The notes: generated by a model not told the origin, from the letters alone. Shown: positions 18,629 to 27,911, numbered from the stretch's first letter. The stretch: DNA of 64,000 nucleotides from Enterobacteriaceae bacterium UBA7338 (GCA_002480085.1 DKPJ01000011.1:1-64000), one strand, 5' to 3'. A program made the numbers and translations.

Positions 18629-19255
18629 TTATTTCGCTTTTGTCAGAATATCGTAGCTGGTCATCAGGTTGCGATAGTCGGGTATATGATTGGAGAAGAG
18701 CGTTGCCAGCCCTTCAACGTCGTTGCGCCAGTCGCGGTGCAGCTCGCAGGCTACACCAAACCACGTCATCAGCTGTGCTCCGGCCTGTATCATGCGATCC
18801 CACGCTGCCTGGCGAGTCAGCTCATTAAAGGTGCCGGAAGCATCGGCCACGACAAAGACATCAAACCCCTCCTCAATAGCAGAGAGCGCCGGGAAGGCCA
18901 CGCAGACCTCGGTTACGACGCCTGCAATAATCAACTGCTTCTTGCCGGTTGCGCGGACAGCATTAACAAACTCTTCATTATCCCAGGCATTAATATTGCC
19001 CGGCCTTGCAATATAGGGGGCATCGGGAAACTGCGCTTTTAGCTCCGGAACGAGGGGACCGTTAGGACCGTTTTCGAAGCTGGTGGTGAGAATAGTGGGG
19101 AGGTTAAAGTATTTTGCTAAATCCCCTAGCGCAAGGACGTTATTTTTAAATTTATCAGGCTCAATATCCCGCACGAGGGAGAGTAAACCCGCCTGGTGAT
19201 CGACTAACAGAACCGCAGCATCGTTTTTATCGAGACGAACATAAGGTTTGGTCAT
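18629..19255 (-). CDS. ycaC: Isochorismatase-family hydrolase YcaC
   Basis: YcaC is a cysteine-hydrolase-fold protein that crystallises as a large ring oligomer; its substrate is unknown. The 208-residue product has the family triad: aspartate in LLVDHQAG, a lysine in the central region, and a cysteine in GVVTEVCVAFPALSA. The start was set at MTKPYVRLDKN as in E. coli; the preceding codon is also ATG (19258). It points toward dmsC in convergent orientation, with 41 bases between the stop codons. Confidence 0.92.
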   Translation of the reverse strand: MTKPYVRLDKNDAAVLLVDHQAGLLSLVRDIEPDKFKNNVLALGDLAKYFNLPTILTTSFENGPNGPLVPELKAQFPDAPYIARPGNINAWDNEEFVNAVRATGKKQLIIAGVVTEVCVAFPALSAIEEGFDVFVVADASGTFNELTRQAAWDRMIQAGAQLMTWFGVACELHRDWRNDVEGLATLFSNHIPDYRNLMTSYDILTKAK

Positions 19256-19569
19256 CATCTTCTCCTTTAGAGAGTGAGTGCTTATACCAAAAGCCGTTCA
19301 GGTGCGTTGTCTTTCACGAATTAGCATACCGAAAAAAAACGCTGCGGGAACCATGAAATTTTTCGACTAAACGCAGCGCGGGGTTTTTCATTATCTCTAA
19401 ATAAAAACAAAGGGTTGCGCTGCGAACCTCATGTTACTTTGCGAGCGATAATCAGTATTTCAAATCGATCGTGCAAAAAGGGCGTATTGCGGCTATTCAG
19501 GCAGATTGACAATGTTTTTGCCAGTGGCATGATGCGCTCGAAATCAGAACTTCCTCACGGTTTATATCC
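19256..19569. other. ycaC-ycaD divergent intergenic region
   Basis: These 314 bases separate divergently transcribed ycaC and ycaD. An AGGAG-type ribosome site for ycaC lies just to the right of 19255. No gene, clear hairpin or recognised operator was found. The stretch is more AT-rich than the flanking genes. Confidence 0.4.
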
Positions 19570-20718
19570 ATGCCTATCTATACCCGCCCGGTGCTAATGT
19601 TGCTCTGTGGGCTGCTGTTGTTGACTCTGTCAATCGCGACGCTAAATACGCTCGTGCCGCTTTGGCTCGCCCATGAAAACTTGCCGACGTGGCAGGTAGG
19701 TATGGTTGGCTCCGCCTTTTTCACCGGTAACCTGTTGGGCACGCTGCTCTGCGGACGCCTGATCAAACGCTTCGGTTTTAACCGCAGCTACTATATCGCC
19801 TCGCTGATTTTTGCCGCTGGCTGCGTCGGGATGGGCCTGATGGTGGGCTTCTGGAGCTGGATGGTCTGGCGGTTTGTGGCCGGCGTCGGCTGCGCGATGA
19901 TCTGGGTAGTGGTAGAGAGCGGCCTGATGTGCAGCGGCACCTCCCGCAACCGTGGCCGCCTGCTGGCTGCCTATATGATGATCTACTACGTCGGTACGGT
20001 GCTGGGCCAGCTGATGGTCAGTAAACTGCCGACCGGGCTGATGCAGGTTCTCCCCTGGGCTACCGCGCTGATCCTGGCGGCGATCCTGCCGCTGCTCTTT
20101 ACCCGCATCGTCAACGAGCATAGCGAGCATCAGGAGGCAACGACGATGTGGCCGATGCTGCGACTGCGCCAGGCGCGGCTGGGCGTTAACGGCTGCGTTA
20201 TCTCCGGCATTATCCTCGGCTCACTGTATGGCCTGATGCCGCTGTGGCTGAACCACCACGGCGTTAGCGATGCCGGAATCGGTTTCTGGATGGCGGTGCT
20301 GATCAGCGCCGGTATTTTCGGCCAGTGGCCGGTGGGCAAGCTGGCGGACCGCTTTGGCCGCCTGCTGGTGCTGCGCGTGCAGGTCTTTGTGGTGATCGTC
20401 GGCTGCCTGGCGATGCTCGGCAACGCCGCGATGGCGCCGGCGCTGTTTGTGCTGGGCGCGGCTGGCTTTACGCTCTACCCGGTAGCGATGGCCTGGGCCT
20501 GTGAGAAAGTGGAGCCGCATCAGCTGGTGGCGATGAACCAGGCGCTGCTGCTTAGCTACACCGTGGGCAGCCTGCTAGGGCCGACTCTGACCTCGATGCT
20601 GATGCAGAGCTACTCCGACAACCTGCTCTTTGTCATGATCGCCAGCGTGTCGTTTATCTACCTGATGATGCTGCTGCGCAAAGCGGGCCAGCATCCGACG
20701 CCTGTGGCACACGCCTGA
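19570..20718 (+). CDS. ycaD: MFS transporter YcaD
   Basis: This inner-membrane major facilitator transporter has about twelve transmembrane helices and no established substrate. The 382-residue product equals the E. coli length. Conserved features include STWQVG-type LPTWQVGMVGSAFFTGNL in the first loop region, MCSGTSRNRGRLLAAYMM, and GKLADRFGRLLVLR between helices 8 and 9. In E. coli ycaM follows; here pflA comes next in convergent orientation across a shared terminator. Confidence 0.93.
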   Translation: MPIYTRPVLMLLCGLLLLTLSIATLNTLVPLWLAHENLPTWQVGMVGSAFFTGNLLGTLLCGRLIKRFGFNRSYYIASLIFAAGCVGMGLMVGFWSWMVWRFVAGVGCAMIWVVVESGLMCSGTSRNRGRLLAAYMMIYYVGTVLGQLMVSKLPTGLMQVLPWATALILAAILPLLFTRIVNEHSEHQEATTMWPMLRLRQARLGVNGCVISGIILGSLYGLMPLWLNHHGVSDAGIGFWMAVLISAGIFGQWPVGKLADRFGRLLVLRVQVFVVIVGCLAMLGNAAMAPALFVLGAAGFTLYPVAMAWACEKVEPHQLVAMNQALLLSYTVGSLLGPTLTSMLMQSYSDNLLFVMIASVSFIYLMMLLRKAGQHPTPVAHA

Positions 20719-20721
20719 TAT

Positions 20722-20752
20722 AAAAAAGCCCGGTTCAAACCGGGCTTTTTGT
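20722..20752. terminator. Bidirectional terminator between ycaD and pflA
   Basis: The near-perfect stem AAAAAGCCCGGTT / AACCGGGCTTTTT is centred at about 20737. It has A and T tracts on both sides and serves the convergent ycaD and pflA genes. Confidence 0.9.
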
Positions 20753-21492
20753 TAATACATCACCTTGTGGCCGTACTGCTCAAGGATGCCTTTCACGCGA
20801 TCCATGGTCTCTTTCTTCGGCGGGTGAACGCCATCAAGCTTGTACTCCTCGCCCATCGCCACCCATTTGTGCTTGCCCAGCTCGTGATAGGGCAGCAGCT
20901 CAATCTTCTCAACGTTGCCCATATCGCGGGTAAACTCACCCAGGCGGTGCGCCGAGTCATCATCGTCTGACCAGCCCGGTACCACCACGTAGCGGATCCA
21001 GACGTTGATGTTCTTTTTCGACAGATACTGGGCGAACTCCAGCGTGCGGTGGTTCGAGACGCCGACCAGGTTCTGGTGGATCTCATCGTTCATCTGTTTG
21101 AGATCGAGCATCACCAGATCGGTGACCTCCAGCAGCTCGTCGATAACCGGATCGTAACGGCGTACGAAGCCGTTGGTGTCCAGACAGGTGTGAATGCCCT
21201 CCTGATGGCAGGCGCGGAACCAGTCGCGCACAAACTCAGCCTGCAGGATAGCTTCCCCGCCGGATGCCGTTACGCCGCCGCCGGAGGCGTTCATAAAGTG
21301 GCGATAGGTCACGACCTCTTTCATCAGCTCCTCAACGGTGATCTCTTTGCCGCCGTGGGTGTCCCAGGTATCACGGTTATGGCAGTAGAGGCAGCGCATC
21401 AGGCAGCCCTGAAAGAAGGTGATAAAGCGGATCCCCGGGCCATCAACTGTGCCACAGGATTCAAAGGAGTGAATGCGACCGATAACTGACAT
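20752..21492 (-). CDS. pflA: Pyruvate formate-lyase 1-activating enzyme
   Basis: PflA is a radical-SAM enzyme that installs the glycyl radical on PflB under anoxia. The 246-residue product has the radical-SAM cluster motif CLYCHNRD preceded by GCLMR (CxxxCxxC pattern). It also has the SAM-binding GGGVTASGGEAILQ. The start at MSVIGRIHSF matches E. coli; the frame open upstream adds 15 non-family residues. It is the last gene of focA-pflB-pflA and is separated from pflB by 185 bases with a hairpin. Confidence 0.97.
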   Translation of the reverse strand: MSVIGRIHSFESCGTVDGPGIRFITFFQGCLMRCLYCHNRDTWDTHGGKEITVEELMKEVVTYRHFMNASGGGVTASGGEAILQAEFVRDWFRACHQEGIHTCLDTNGFVRRYDPVIDELLEVTDLVMLDLKQMNDEIHQNLVGVSNHRTLEFAQYLSKKNINVWIRYVVVPGWSDDDDSAHRLGEFTRDMGNVEKIELLPYHELGKHKWVAMGEEYKLDGVHPPKKETMDRVKGILEQYGHKVMY

Positions 21493-21623
21493 TGCGAGGT
21501 TCTCCGGATATGGCCCGTCCCGGGCCTGTATTTGCACAGCTTTCCGCTGTGTTTAAGTCTGTTTTGCCAGCGGCCCCAGGCAGGACAGTTGGCAAAGCAG
21601 GCTCGTAGGAGAGGGCGCGTTTA

Positions 21624-21658
21624 CTAAAAAGGCCCCACGATCGTGGAGCCTTTATTGT
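21624..21658 (-). terminator. Hairpin between pflB and pflA
   Basis: On the minus strand a stem built on CCACGATCGTGG extends into GGCT/GGCC arms and ends in a T run. It sits just after the pflB stop. It likely stops or attenuates most pflB transcripts, which would account for lower pflA output from the operon. Confidence 0.7.
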
Positions 21659-21677
21659 ACGCTTTTTCAGTCAACCA

Positions 21678-23960
21678 TTACATGGTTTGCGTGAAGGTAC
21701 GGGTGATAACGTCCTGCTGCTGCTCTTTAGTCAGGGAGTTAAAACGTACCGCGTAACCGGAAACACGGATGGTCAGCTGCGGATATTTTTCCGGGTGCTC
21801 CATCGCATCGAGCAGCATTTCACGGTTCATGACGTTGACGTTGAGGTGCTGGCCGCCTTCGATGGAGGACTCATGGTGGAAGTAGCCATCCATCAGGCCT
21901 GCCAGGTTGGTTTTACGCACTTCATCGTCTTTACCCAGCGCATTCGGCACGATAGAGAAGGTGTAGGAGATACCATCTTTTGCGTAGGCGAACGGCAGTT
22001 TCGCAACGGAGGTCAGAGAGGCAACGGCACCTTTCTGGTCACGACCGTGCATTGGGTTAGCACCTGGGCCAAATGGCGCGCCAGCGCGACGACCGTCCGG
22101 GGTGTTACCGGTTTTCTTACCATATACCACGTTAGAGGTGATGGTCAGTACGGACTGGGTCGGGATAGCGTTGCGGTAGGTGGTCAGTTTCTGAATTTTC
22201 TTCATGAAACGTTCAACCAGGTCAACCGCCAGGTCATCAACGCGTGAGTCGTTGTTACCAAACTGCGGGTATTCACCTTCGATAGCAAAGTCAGTCGCCA
22301 GACCGTCTTCGTCACGAATCGGTTTTACTTTTGCATATTTGATAGCGGACAGGGAGTCAGCCGCAACGGACAGGCCGGCGATACCACATGCCATGGTGCG
22401 GATAACGTCACGGTCGTGCAGCGCCATCAGCGAGGCTTCATAGCTGTACTTATCGTGCATGTAGTGGATGATGTTCAGGGCGGTGACGTACTGCTTAGCC
22501 AGCCAGTCCATGAAGTGATCCATACGCTCCATGACTTCGTCGAAGTTCAGAACATCGCCTTTGATCGGTTCAGATTTCGGACCGACCTGCATTTTCAGTT
22601 TTTCATCCACGCCGCCGTTGATAGCGTACAGCATGGTTTTCGCCAGGTTAGCACGCGCGCCGAAGAACTGCATCTGCTTACCAACAACCATCGGGCTTAC
22701 GCAGCAGGCGATAGCGTAGTCGTCGTTGTTGAAGTCAGGACGCATCAGGTCATCGTTTTCATACTGCAGGGAGGAGGTGTCAATAGAGACCTTGGCTGCG
22801 TATTTTTTGAAGCCCAGCGGCAGTTTTTCTGACCACAGTACGGTGATGTTCGGCTCCGGAGACGGCCCCATGGTGTACAGGGTGTTCAGGAAGCGGAAGC
22901 TGTTTTTGGTAACCAGCGTACGGCCATCAACGCCCATACCGGCGATGGATTCGGTTGCCCAGATCGGGTCACCGGAGAACAGCTCATCGTACTCAGGGGT
23001 ACGCAGGAAGCGAACCATACGCAGCTTCATGACCAGGTGGTCAATCATCTCCTGCGCGTCCTGCTCGGTGATTTTACCGGCTTTCAGGTCGCGTTCGATA
23101 TAGACATCAAGGAAGGTCGAGACGCGACCAAAGGACATGGCGGCGCCGTTCTGGGATTTCACCGCGGCCAGGTAGCCGAAGTAGGTCCACTGAACCGCTT
23201 CCTGCGCGGTGGTTGCCGGACCGGAGATATCACAGCCATATTTTGCTGCCATCTCTTTGATCTGGCCCAGCGCACGGTGCTGCTCGGAGATCTCTTCGCG
23301 CAGACGGATGGTCGCTTCCAGATCTTCGCCGTTTTCCAGCTTCTCTTGCAGAGAGACGAACTGGGCGTACTTGTCTTTCATCAGGAAGTCGATGCCGTAC
23401 AGCGCAACGCGACGGTAGTCACCGATGATGCGGCCACGGCCATAGGCGTCTGGCAGACCGGTCAGCACGCCGGACTTACGGCAGTTCAGGATATCTTTGG
23501 TGTAGACATCAAAAACGCCCTGGTTGTGGGTCTTGCGGTATTCGGTGAAGATCTTTTTCAGCATCGGGTCCAGCTCGCGGTTGTACGCTTTGCAGGAACC
23601 TTCAACCATTTTGATACCGCCGAACGGGATAATGGCACGTTTCAGCGGCGCTTCAGTTTGCAGACCAACAATTTTCTCCAGCGCTTTGTTGATGTAGCCA
23701 GCGTCGTGAGAGGTGATGGTGGAAGCAACAGAGGTGTCGAAATCAACTGGCGCATGGGTGCGGTTCTCCAGTTTGACGCCTTCCATCACTTTGTCCCACA
23801 GCGTGGTGGTGGCATCAGTTGCACCGGCCAGGAAAGATTCGTCGCCCTCGTAAGGAGCGTAGTTTTTCTGGATAAAGTCACGGACGTTGACCGCTTTCTG
23901 CCAGTCACCTTCAACGAAACCTTCCCATGCTGTGGCTAACTTTTCATTAAGCTCGGACAT
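21678..23960 (-). CDS. pflB: Formate C-acetyltransferase (pyruvate formate-lyase)
   Basis: PflB converts pyruvate and CoA to acetyl-CoA and formate in mixed-acid fermentation. The 760-residue product is identical in length to E. coli PflB. The active cysteine pair lies in IACCVSPM (418-419), and the radical glycine lies in RVSGYAVRF near residue 734. It starts at MSELNEKLATAWEGF, about 51 bases after the focA stop. Codon use is strongly biased, as expected for an abundant protein. Confidence 0.98.
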   Translation of the reverse strand: MSELNEKLATAWEGFVEGDWQKAVNVRDFIQKNYAPYEGDESFLAGATDATTTLWDKVMEGVKLENRTHAPVDFDTSVASTITSHDAGYINKALEKIVGLQTEAPLKRAIIPFGGIKMVEGSCKAYNRELDPMLKKIFTEYRKTHNQGVFDVYTKDILNCRKSGVLTGLPDAYGRGRIIGDYRRVALYGIDFLMKDKYAQFVSLQEKLENGEDLEATIRLREEISEQHRALGQIKEMAAKYGCDISGPATTAQEAVQWTYFGYLAAVKSQNGAAMSFGRVSTFLDVYIERDLKAGKITEQDAQEMIDHLVMKLRMVRFLRTPEYDELFSGDPIWATESIAGMGVDGRTLVTKNSFRFLNTLYTMGPSPEPNITVLWSEKLPLGFKKYAAKVSIDTSSLQYENDDLMRPDFNNDDYAIACCVSPMVVGKQMQFFGARANLAKTMLYAINGGVDEKLKMQVGPKSEPIKGDVLNFDEVMERMDHFMDWLAKQYVTALNIIHYMHDKYSYEASLMALHDRDVIRTMACGIAGLSVAADSLSAIKYAKVKPIRDEDGLATDFAIEGEYPQFGNNDSRVDDLAVDLVERFMKKIQKLTTYRNAIPTQSVLTITSNVVYGKKTGNTPDGRRAGAPFGPGANPMHGRDQKGAVASLTSVAKLPFAYAKDGISYTFSIVPNALGKDDEVRKTNLAGLMDGYFHHESSIEGGQHLNVNVMNREMLLDAMEHPEKYPQLTIRVSGYAVRFNSLTKEQQQDVITRTFTQTM

Positions 23961-24011
23961 GTAACACCTACCTTCTTAAGTGGATTTTTTATTTACTGCC
24001 TGGGACAGCCA

Positions 24012-24869
24012 TCAATGATGGTTATCGCCACGCAGGTAAATGACCCAGTATGTCAACCCAACCAGTAAACCCCCACCAATAATGTTCCCAATTGTAACGG
24101 GGATCAGGTTATCGGTGATGAAGTTCATCACGGTCAGATGAGAAAAATTGTCTGGAGATGAACCGACTGCGGTCCAGAACTCCGGCGTGGCAAAATCACG
24201 AATTACGATACCCAGCGGGATCAGGAACATGTTTGCGATGCTGTGCTCAAAGCCGCTGGCAACAAACATGGCGACCGGCAGAACCATAATCATGGCTTTG
24301 TCCATCAGGCTACGGCCTGAGTAGCTCATCCACACGGCCAGACAGACCATCAGGTTTGCCAGAATGCCGAGGGCGACGGCTTCAATAAAAGTATGGTGCA
24401 TTTTATGGTCAGCGGTTTGCAGGACGTTGAGTCCCCAGCCGCCGTTGGCGGTCATGTATTCGCCGGAGAGCCACATCAGCAGCACGAAGAGCAGACAGCC
24501 AACCAGGTTGCCAACGTAGACGTTGATCCAGTTGCGTGCCAGCTGGCCCCAGGTGATCTTGCCGCTGGCTTTTGCCACCACGATTAGCACCGTTGAGGTA
24601 AAGAGATCCGCGCCGCAGATGACGCACAAAATCAGACCCAGTGAGAAGCAGATCCCGCCGATCAGCTTGGCAATGCCGTACGGCATCGCGGCCGTGCCGG
24701 TGGTAGACGTAATGTAGAAAACAAAGGCGATGGAGATGAACACCCCGGCGGTAATCGCCAGGAAGAACGTCGTCATCGGACGCTTTGTGGCTTTATAGAC
24801 ACCCGCCTCTTCGGCAACTTTTGCCATCACAGGGGGAAGTATCAAATCAAAAGGGTTGTCAGCTTTCAC
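24012..24869 (-). CDS. focA: Formate channel FocA
   Basis: FocA is a pentameric inner-membrane channel of the formate/nitrite transporter family that exports or imports formate. The 285-residue product has six transmembrane helices, ICGADLFTSTVL around helix 3 and the pore-lining region GFEHSIANMF with the conserved histidine. The start is GTG (VKADNPFDL, preceded by AAAGAGAGAG). An upstream ATG would add 14 non-family residues. It is first in the focA-pflB-pflA operon. Confidence 0.96.
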   Translation of the reverse strand: MKADNPFDLILPPVMAKVAEEAGVYKATKRPMTTFFLAITAGVFISIAFVFYITSTTGTAAMPYGIAKLIGGICFSLGLILCVICGADLFTSTVLIVVAKASGKITWGQLARNWINVYVGNLVGCLLFVLLMWLSGEYMTANGGWGLNVLQTADHKMHHTFIEAVALGILANLMVCLAVWMSYSGRSLMDKAMIMVLPVAMFVASGFEHSIANMFLIPLGIVIRDFATPEFWTAVGSSPDNFSHLTVMNFITDNLIPVTIGNIIGGGLLVGLTYWVIYLRGDNHH

Positions 24870-25192
24870 ACTAACTCTCTCTTTATTAAGTCGGCGACGA
24901 GATACTAACAAAGCATTATAGGAGAGAACTTGATATGGATCATATGTTGCCTGGCTTATAGCCCCTTAGCTCCTGTGGGATTAGGGTTGTATAGGTATAA
25001 CTTGTTGATTTTAAATGAATAAATAAATTTTAAGAATTATAAGATATTTTGATTATTTTTTTGTTGTCGCTGCTGGCTCGTTAATTACAATGGAGTAATC
25101 CTGCCAAAAATTAACAATATTTCTGAGTATTAATAAAGAATATTACTTATGAGTAACCTAATTATTACATTTATAATTCATTGCAAATATAT
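24870..25192 (-). promoter_or_regulatory. AT-rich focA-pfl regulatory region
   Basis: This 323-base, AT-rich stretch between ycaO and focA holds no gene. It should carry the several promoters known for E. coli focA-pfl, with FNR, ArcA and IHF control. One FNR-like box is recognised (24930-24943). Runs such as TTTTGATTATTTTTTTG at about 25051 could be IHF or ArcA sites, but I cannot assign them. Confidence 0.6.
24930..24943 (-). promoter_or_regulatory. FNR-like binding site upstream of focA
   Basis: TTGATATGGATCAT fits TTGAT-N4-ATCAA at nine of ten defined positions. It lies 61-74 bases upstream of the focA GTG. In E. coli FNR activates pfl from a site centred near -41 of a promoter close to focA, which agrees with this position. 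Confidence 0.75.
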
Positions 25193-25226
25193 ATAAAAAA
25201 CGGGGCAATGAAATTGCCCCGTAATA
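25193..25226 (-). terminator. Intrinsic terminator of ycaO
   Basis: CGGGGCAAT / ATTGCCCCG (25201-25221) forms a nine-pair stem with a three-base loop, and on the minus strand it is followed by a T run. It sits about 45 bases past the ycaO stop and should insulate focA from ycaO. Confidence 0.88.
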
Positions 25227-25267
25227 TAGCCTGGCTGAGGCAATACGCCTACAGCTTATAGTGTTAT

Positions 25268-27034
25268 TTACGCTTCTTTCGGCCAGAACGCTTTTTTAGC
25301 GCGCTGCAGCTTCTCGTAGGCCGCCAGCAGCGACTGGTGAGCCGGGAAGGCCGCCAGCGTGCCGTCTGCCGCCTGCAGACCGTAGAACGGCGCTTCACCG
25401 CTCATCGCCGCGCTGGCCGCTTCCACCGCCTCAGCGCCGTACATGCGAACAAAGGCGTTGAGATACTGCAGCGGCTGGCGATCCTCTTCCTGCGCCAGCA
25501 GCAGCAGAGTCTGCAGGCAGCGGTAGTAGTTCGCCCGCGCTGGAGTAAACACGGAGGCGTTGAACTCCATCGTCCATTCGGTCCAGATCAGGGCCTGATC
25601 CAGATCGCCACCGGCGAGGGCCAGCATCGCCTTCAGCTCGCCAATACGCAGGGTGTACCAGCCGTTGTCTTTCCCGGTGGCAATGCCCAGCAGCTCGCGC
25701 ACGCGGGTAAAGTCATCGTGACCCTCATCGTCCAGCTGGGCGATGAGATCAAGGTAGGCCTCTTTCTCCCACTCGCTGCCCGGCAGGGCAAGGATGGTCT
25801 CGCGCAGATGGCTGCCCATGCTGTTGTTTGCCAGCCAGAGATCCTCTGCCGGATAGATGTCGGACATGCCCGGCACGATAATACGGCAGGCGTAGACGCT
25901 CAGGTGCTCGTAGTCGGCGATATAGACCTCTTTGTCCTCCGCACGGAAGATCGCCATCAGGGTTGCGAACTCCTCTTCGGTGGTGCCGGAGAAGCTCCAG
26001 TCCACGAACGGATAGTCGGCGTCCTGCTTGAACATATCCCAGGAGATCAGACCGCTGGAGTCGATAAAGTGGGTCTCAAGGTTGGCGTGCTCGGCCACCT
26101 CTTCATCGTCAAAGGTCGGCGGCGTAAAGACGTCAAGATCCTTCAGGCCACGGCCCTGCAGCAGCTCGGTCACGGTACGCTCCAGCGCCACGCCAAAGTC
26201 CGGGTGTGCGCCGAAGGAGGCGAAGCAGGTGCCGTTAGCCGGGTTAAACAGCACCACGCAGATCACCGGGTACTTGCCGCCCAGCGAGGCGTCGTAGGCA
26301 AAGATTGGGAAACCTTCCGCTTCCAGGGTCGCAATGGATTCCACCACGCCTGGGTAGCGGGCCAGCACCGCCTGCGGGATCTCCGGCAGGCTGATGCTTT
26401 CGGCAATGATGCGGTTCTTAATGTGACGCTCAAACACTTCCGACAGGCCCTGCACGCGGGCTTCGTTGCGGGTGTTACCGGCGGACATGCCGTTAGAGAC
26501 GTAGAGGTTGCCGACGATGTTCATCGGAATGTAGACCGTCTGCTGATCGGACTGGCGGGTAAACGGTAGACCGCAGATGCCGCGATCTTCGTTGCCGGAC
26601 TGCAGGTCAATCAGCATACCGGCGGCCAGCTCGCCTTCCGGATCGTAAAACGCGCGCAGGCGGGCATCGAGAATGCCTTCCGGCAGGGAGTCATCTTCCG
26701 GCAACGGGAACCACTTCTCATTGGGATAGTGGACAAACGGGCCGTTAGCGATCGCATCGCCCAGCCAGAAGTCGGCAAAGAAGTAGTTAGTTGAGAGACG
26801 CTCGAAGTACTCGCCGAGGGCGGAAGCCAGCGCTGCCTTTTTGGTTGCGCCTTTACCGTTGGTAAAGCAGAGCGCGCAGGCCTTATCGCGGATATGCACG
26901 GACCAGACGTTAGGGACCGGGTTCAGCCAGGAGGCCTCTTCGATATCGAAGCCAAGATCGAGCAGTTTCTGCTGGAAGCGGGCGATGGAGTCTTCCAGGG
27001 CGGCATCTTTGCCGGGGATAAATGTTTGCGTCAT
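25268..27034 (-). CDS. ycaO: YcaO cyclodehydratase-family protein (RimO accessory)
   Basis: YcaO founds an ATP-dependent family of which some members make azolines and thioamides on peptides. The E. coli protein is reported to aid RimO in beta-methylthiolation of ribosomal protein S12. The 588-residue product has the YcaO ATP-binding segments (GKGATKKAALASALGEYFER and SAGNTRNEARVQGLSEVFER). A C-terminal TPR-like helical part follows. The start is at MTQTFIPGKDA; the 143 codons open upstream run antisense through ycaP and are not coding. No cyclodehydratase partner or precursor peptide is nearby. Confidence 0.94.
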   Translation of the reverse strand: MTQTFIPGKDAALEDSIARFQQKLLDLGFDIEEASWLNPVPNVWSVHIRDKACALCFTNGKGATKKAALASALGEYFERLSTNYFFADFWLGDAIANGPFVHYPNEKWFPLPEDDSLPEGILDARLRAFYDPEGELAAGMLIDLQSGNEDRGICGLPFTRQSDQQTVYIPMNIVGNLYVSNGMSAGNTRNEARVQGLSEVFERHIKNRIIAESISLPEIPQAVLARYPGVVESIATLEAEGFPIFAYDASLGGKYPVICVVLFNPANGTCFASFGAHPDFGVALERTVTELLQGRGLKDLDVFTPPTFDDEEVAEHANLETHFIDSSGLISWDMFKQDADYPFVDWSFSGTTEEEFATLMAIFRAEDKEVYIADYEHLSVYACRIIVPGMSDIYPAEDLWLANNSMGSHLRETILALPGSEWEKEAYLDLIAQLDDEGHDDFTRVRELLGIATGKDNGWYTLRIGELKAMLALAGGDLDQALIWTEWTMEFNASVFTPARANYYRCLQTLLLLAQEEDRQPLQYLNAFVRMYGAEAVEAASAAMSGEAPFYGLQAADGTLAAFPAHQSLLAAYEKLQRAKKAFWPKEA

Positions 27035-27172
27035 GAGCGTCACTTTATTCGTACGGAAAGCGCGCAATGATACGGGTTTTAGCTGAACGGCGCTATCTTC
27101 CTGCGCCGGAGGACGAAAATAAAAGCGCAGGCTATGCTTGTAGAAACTAACGTCCTGTTTAGGCAAAAGAAA

Positions 27173-27865
27173 ATGAAAGCATTCGATCTGCAACGCATGA
27201 TGCTGGACAAGGCGCCGCTCGACTTCCTGGGCGAGGTCGCCCTGCGCAGCGTCTACACCTTTATCCTTGTTTTTCTGTTCCTGAAAATTGCCGGACGGCG
27301 CGGCGTGCGCCAGATGTCCCTCTTTGAGGTGCTGATCATTCTGACCCTCGGTTCGGCGGCCGGGGACGTCGCTTTCTATGACGACGTGCCGATGCTGCCG
27401 GTGCTGGTGGTCTTTATCTCGCTGGCGCTCTGCTACCGGCTGGTGATGTGGCTGATGTCCCACAGTGAACGGCTGGAGGATCTGCTGGAGGGTAAGCCGA
27501 TTATCATCGTAGAGGAGGGCGAACTGGCATGGGACAAGCTTCGGGCGGCTAACCTCACCGAGGTGGAGTTCTTTATGGAGCTACGGGTGAATGGCGTGGA
27601 GCAGCTGGGGCAGATCCGGCTGGCGATCATGGAGACCAACGGGCAGATCAGTACTTACTACTACCGCGATGAGGATGTGCGCCCTGGGCTTTCGCTGCTG
27701 CCCGCAGGAATTGTGCCGCGCTTTATCGTCGCGCCGGAGACGGGCGACTACGCCTGCGTAAAATGCAGCGAGGTCATTGTGATGCAGGCAGGAGAGAAAC
27801 AACCCTGTCCGCGCTGCAAAAATCCAGAATGGACGAAGGCCAGCCGGGCAATTCGCATCACCTGA
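27173..27865 (+). CDS. ycaP: DUF421 inner-membrane protein YcaP
   Basis: This is a membrane protein of unknown function. The 230-residue product has about three N-terminal transmembrane helices. A cytoplasmic domain follows with the DUF421 segment VEFFMELRVNGVEQLGQI. The end carries a zinc-ribbon-like pattern, CVKCSE then CPRCKNPEW. The start at MKAFDLQRM matches the E. coli start; an ATG 13 codons upstream is less likely. It is divergent from ycaO with a 138-base gap. Confidence 0.9.
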   Translation: MKAFDLQRMMLDKAPLDFLGEVALRSVYTFILVFLFLKIAGRRGVRQMSLFEVLIILTLGSAAGDVAFYDDVPMLPVLVVFISLALCYRLVMWLMSHSERLEDLLEGKPIIIVEEGELAWDKLRAANLTEVEFFMELRVNGVEQLGQIRLAIMETNGQISTYYYRDEDVRPGLSLLPAGIVPRFIVAPETGDYACVKCSEVIVMQAGEKQPCPRCKNPEWTKASRAIRIT

Positions 27866-27911
27866 CAGGGTTTTTCGCCACCGCCGCAGAATGCCGCAAA
27901 ATAATCTGCTA

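Noticed and set aside
24500..24800. Antisense open frames within focA and pflB
   Set aside because: They lie wholly inside conserved genes and show no recognisable family.
27035..27463. 143-residue N-terminal extension of YcaO
   Set aside because: It runs antisense through ycaP, and family proteins start at MTQTF (27034).
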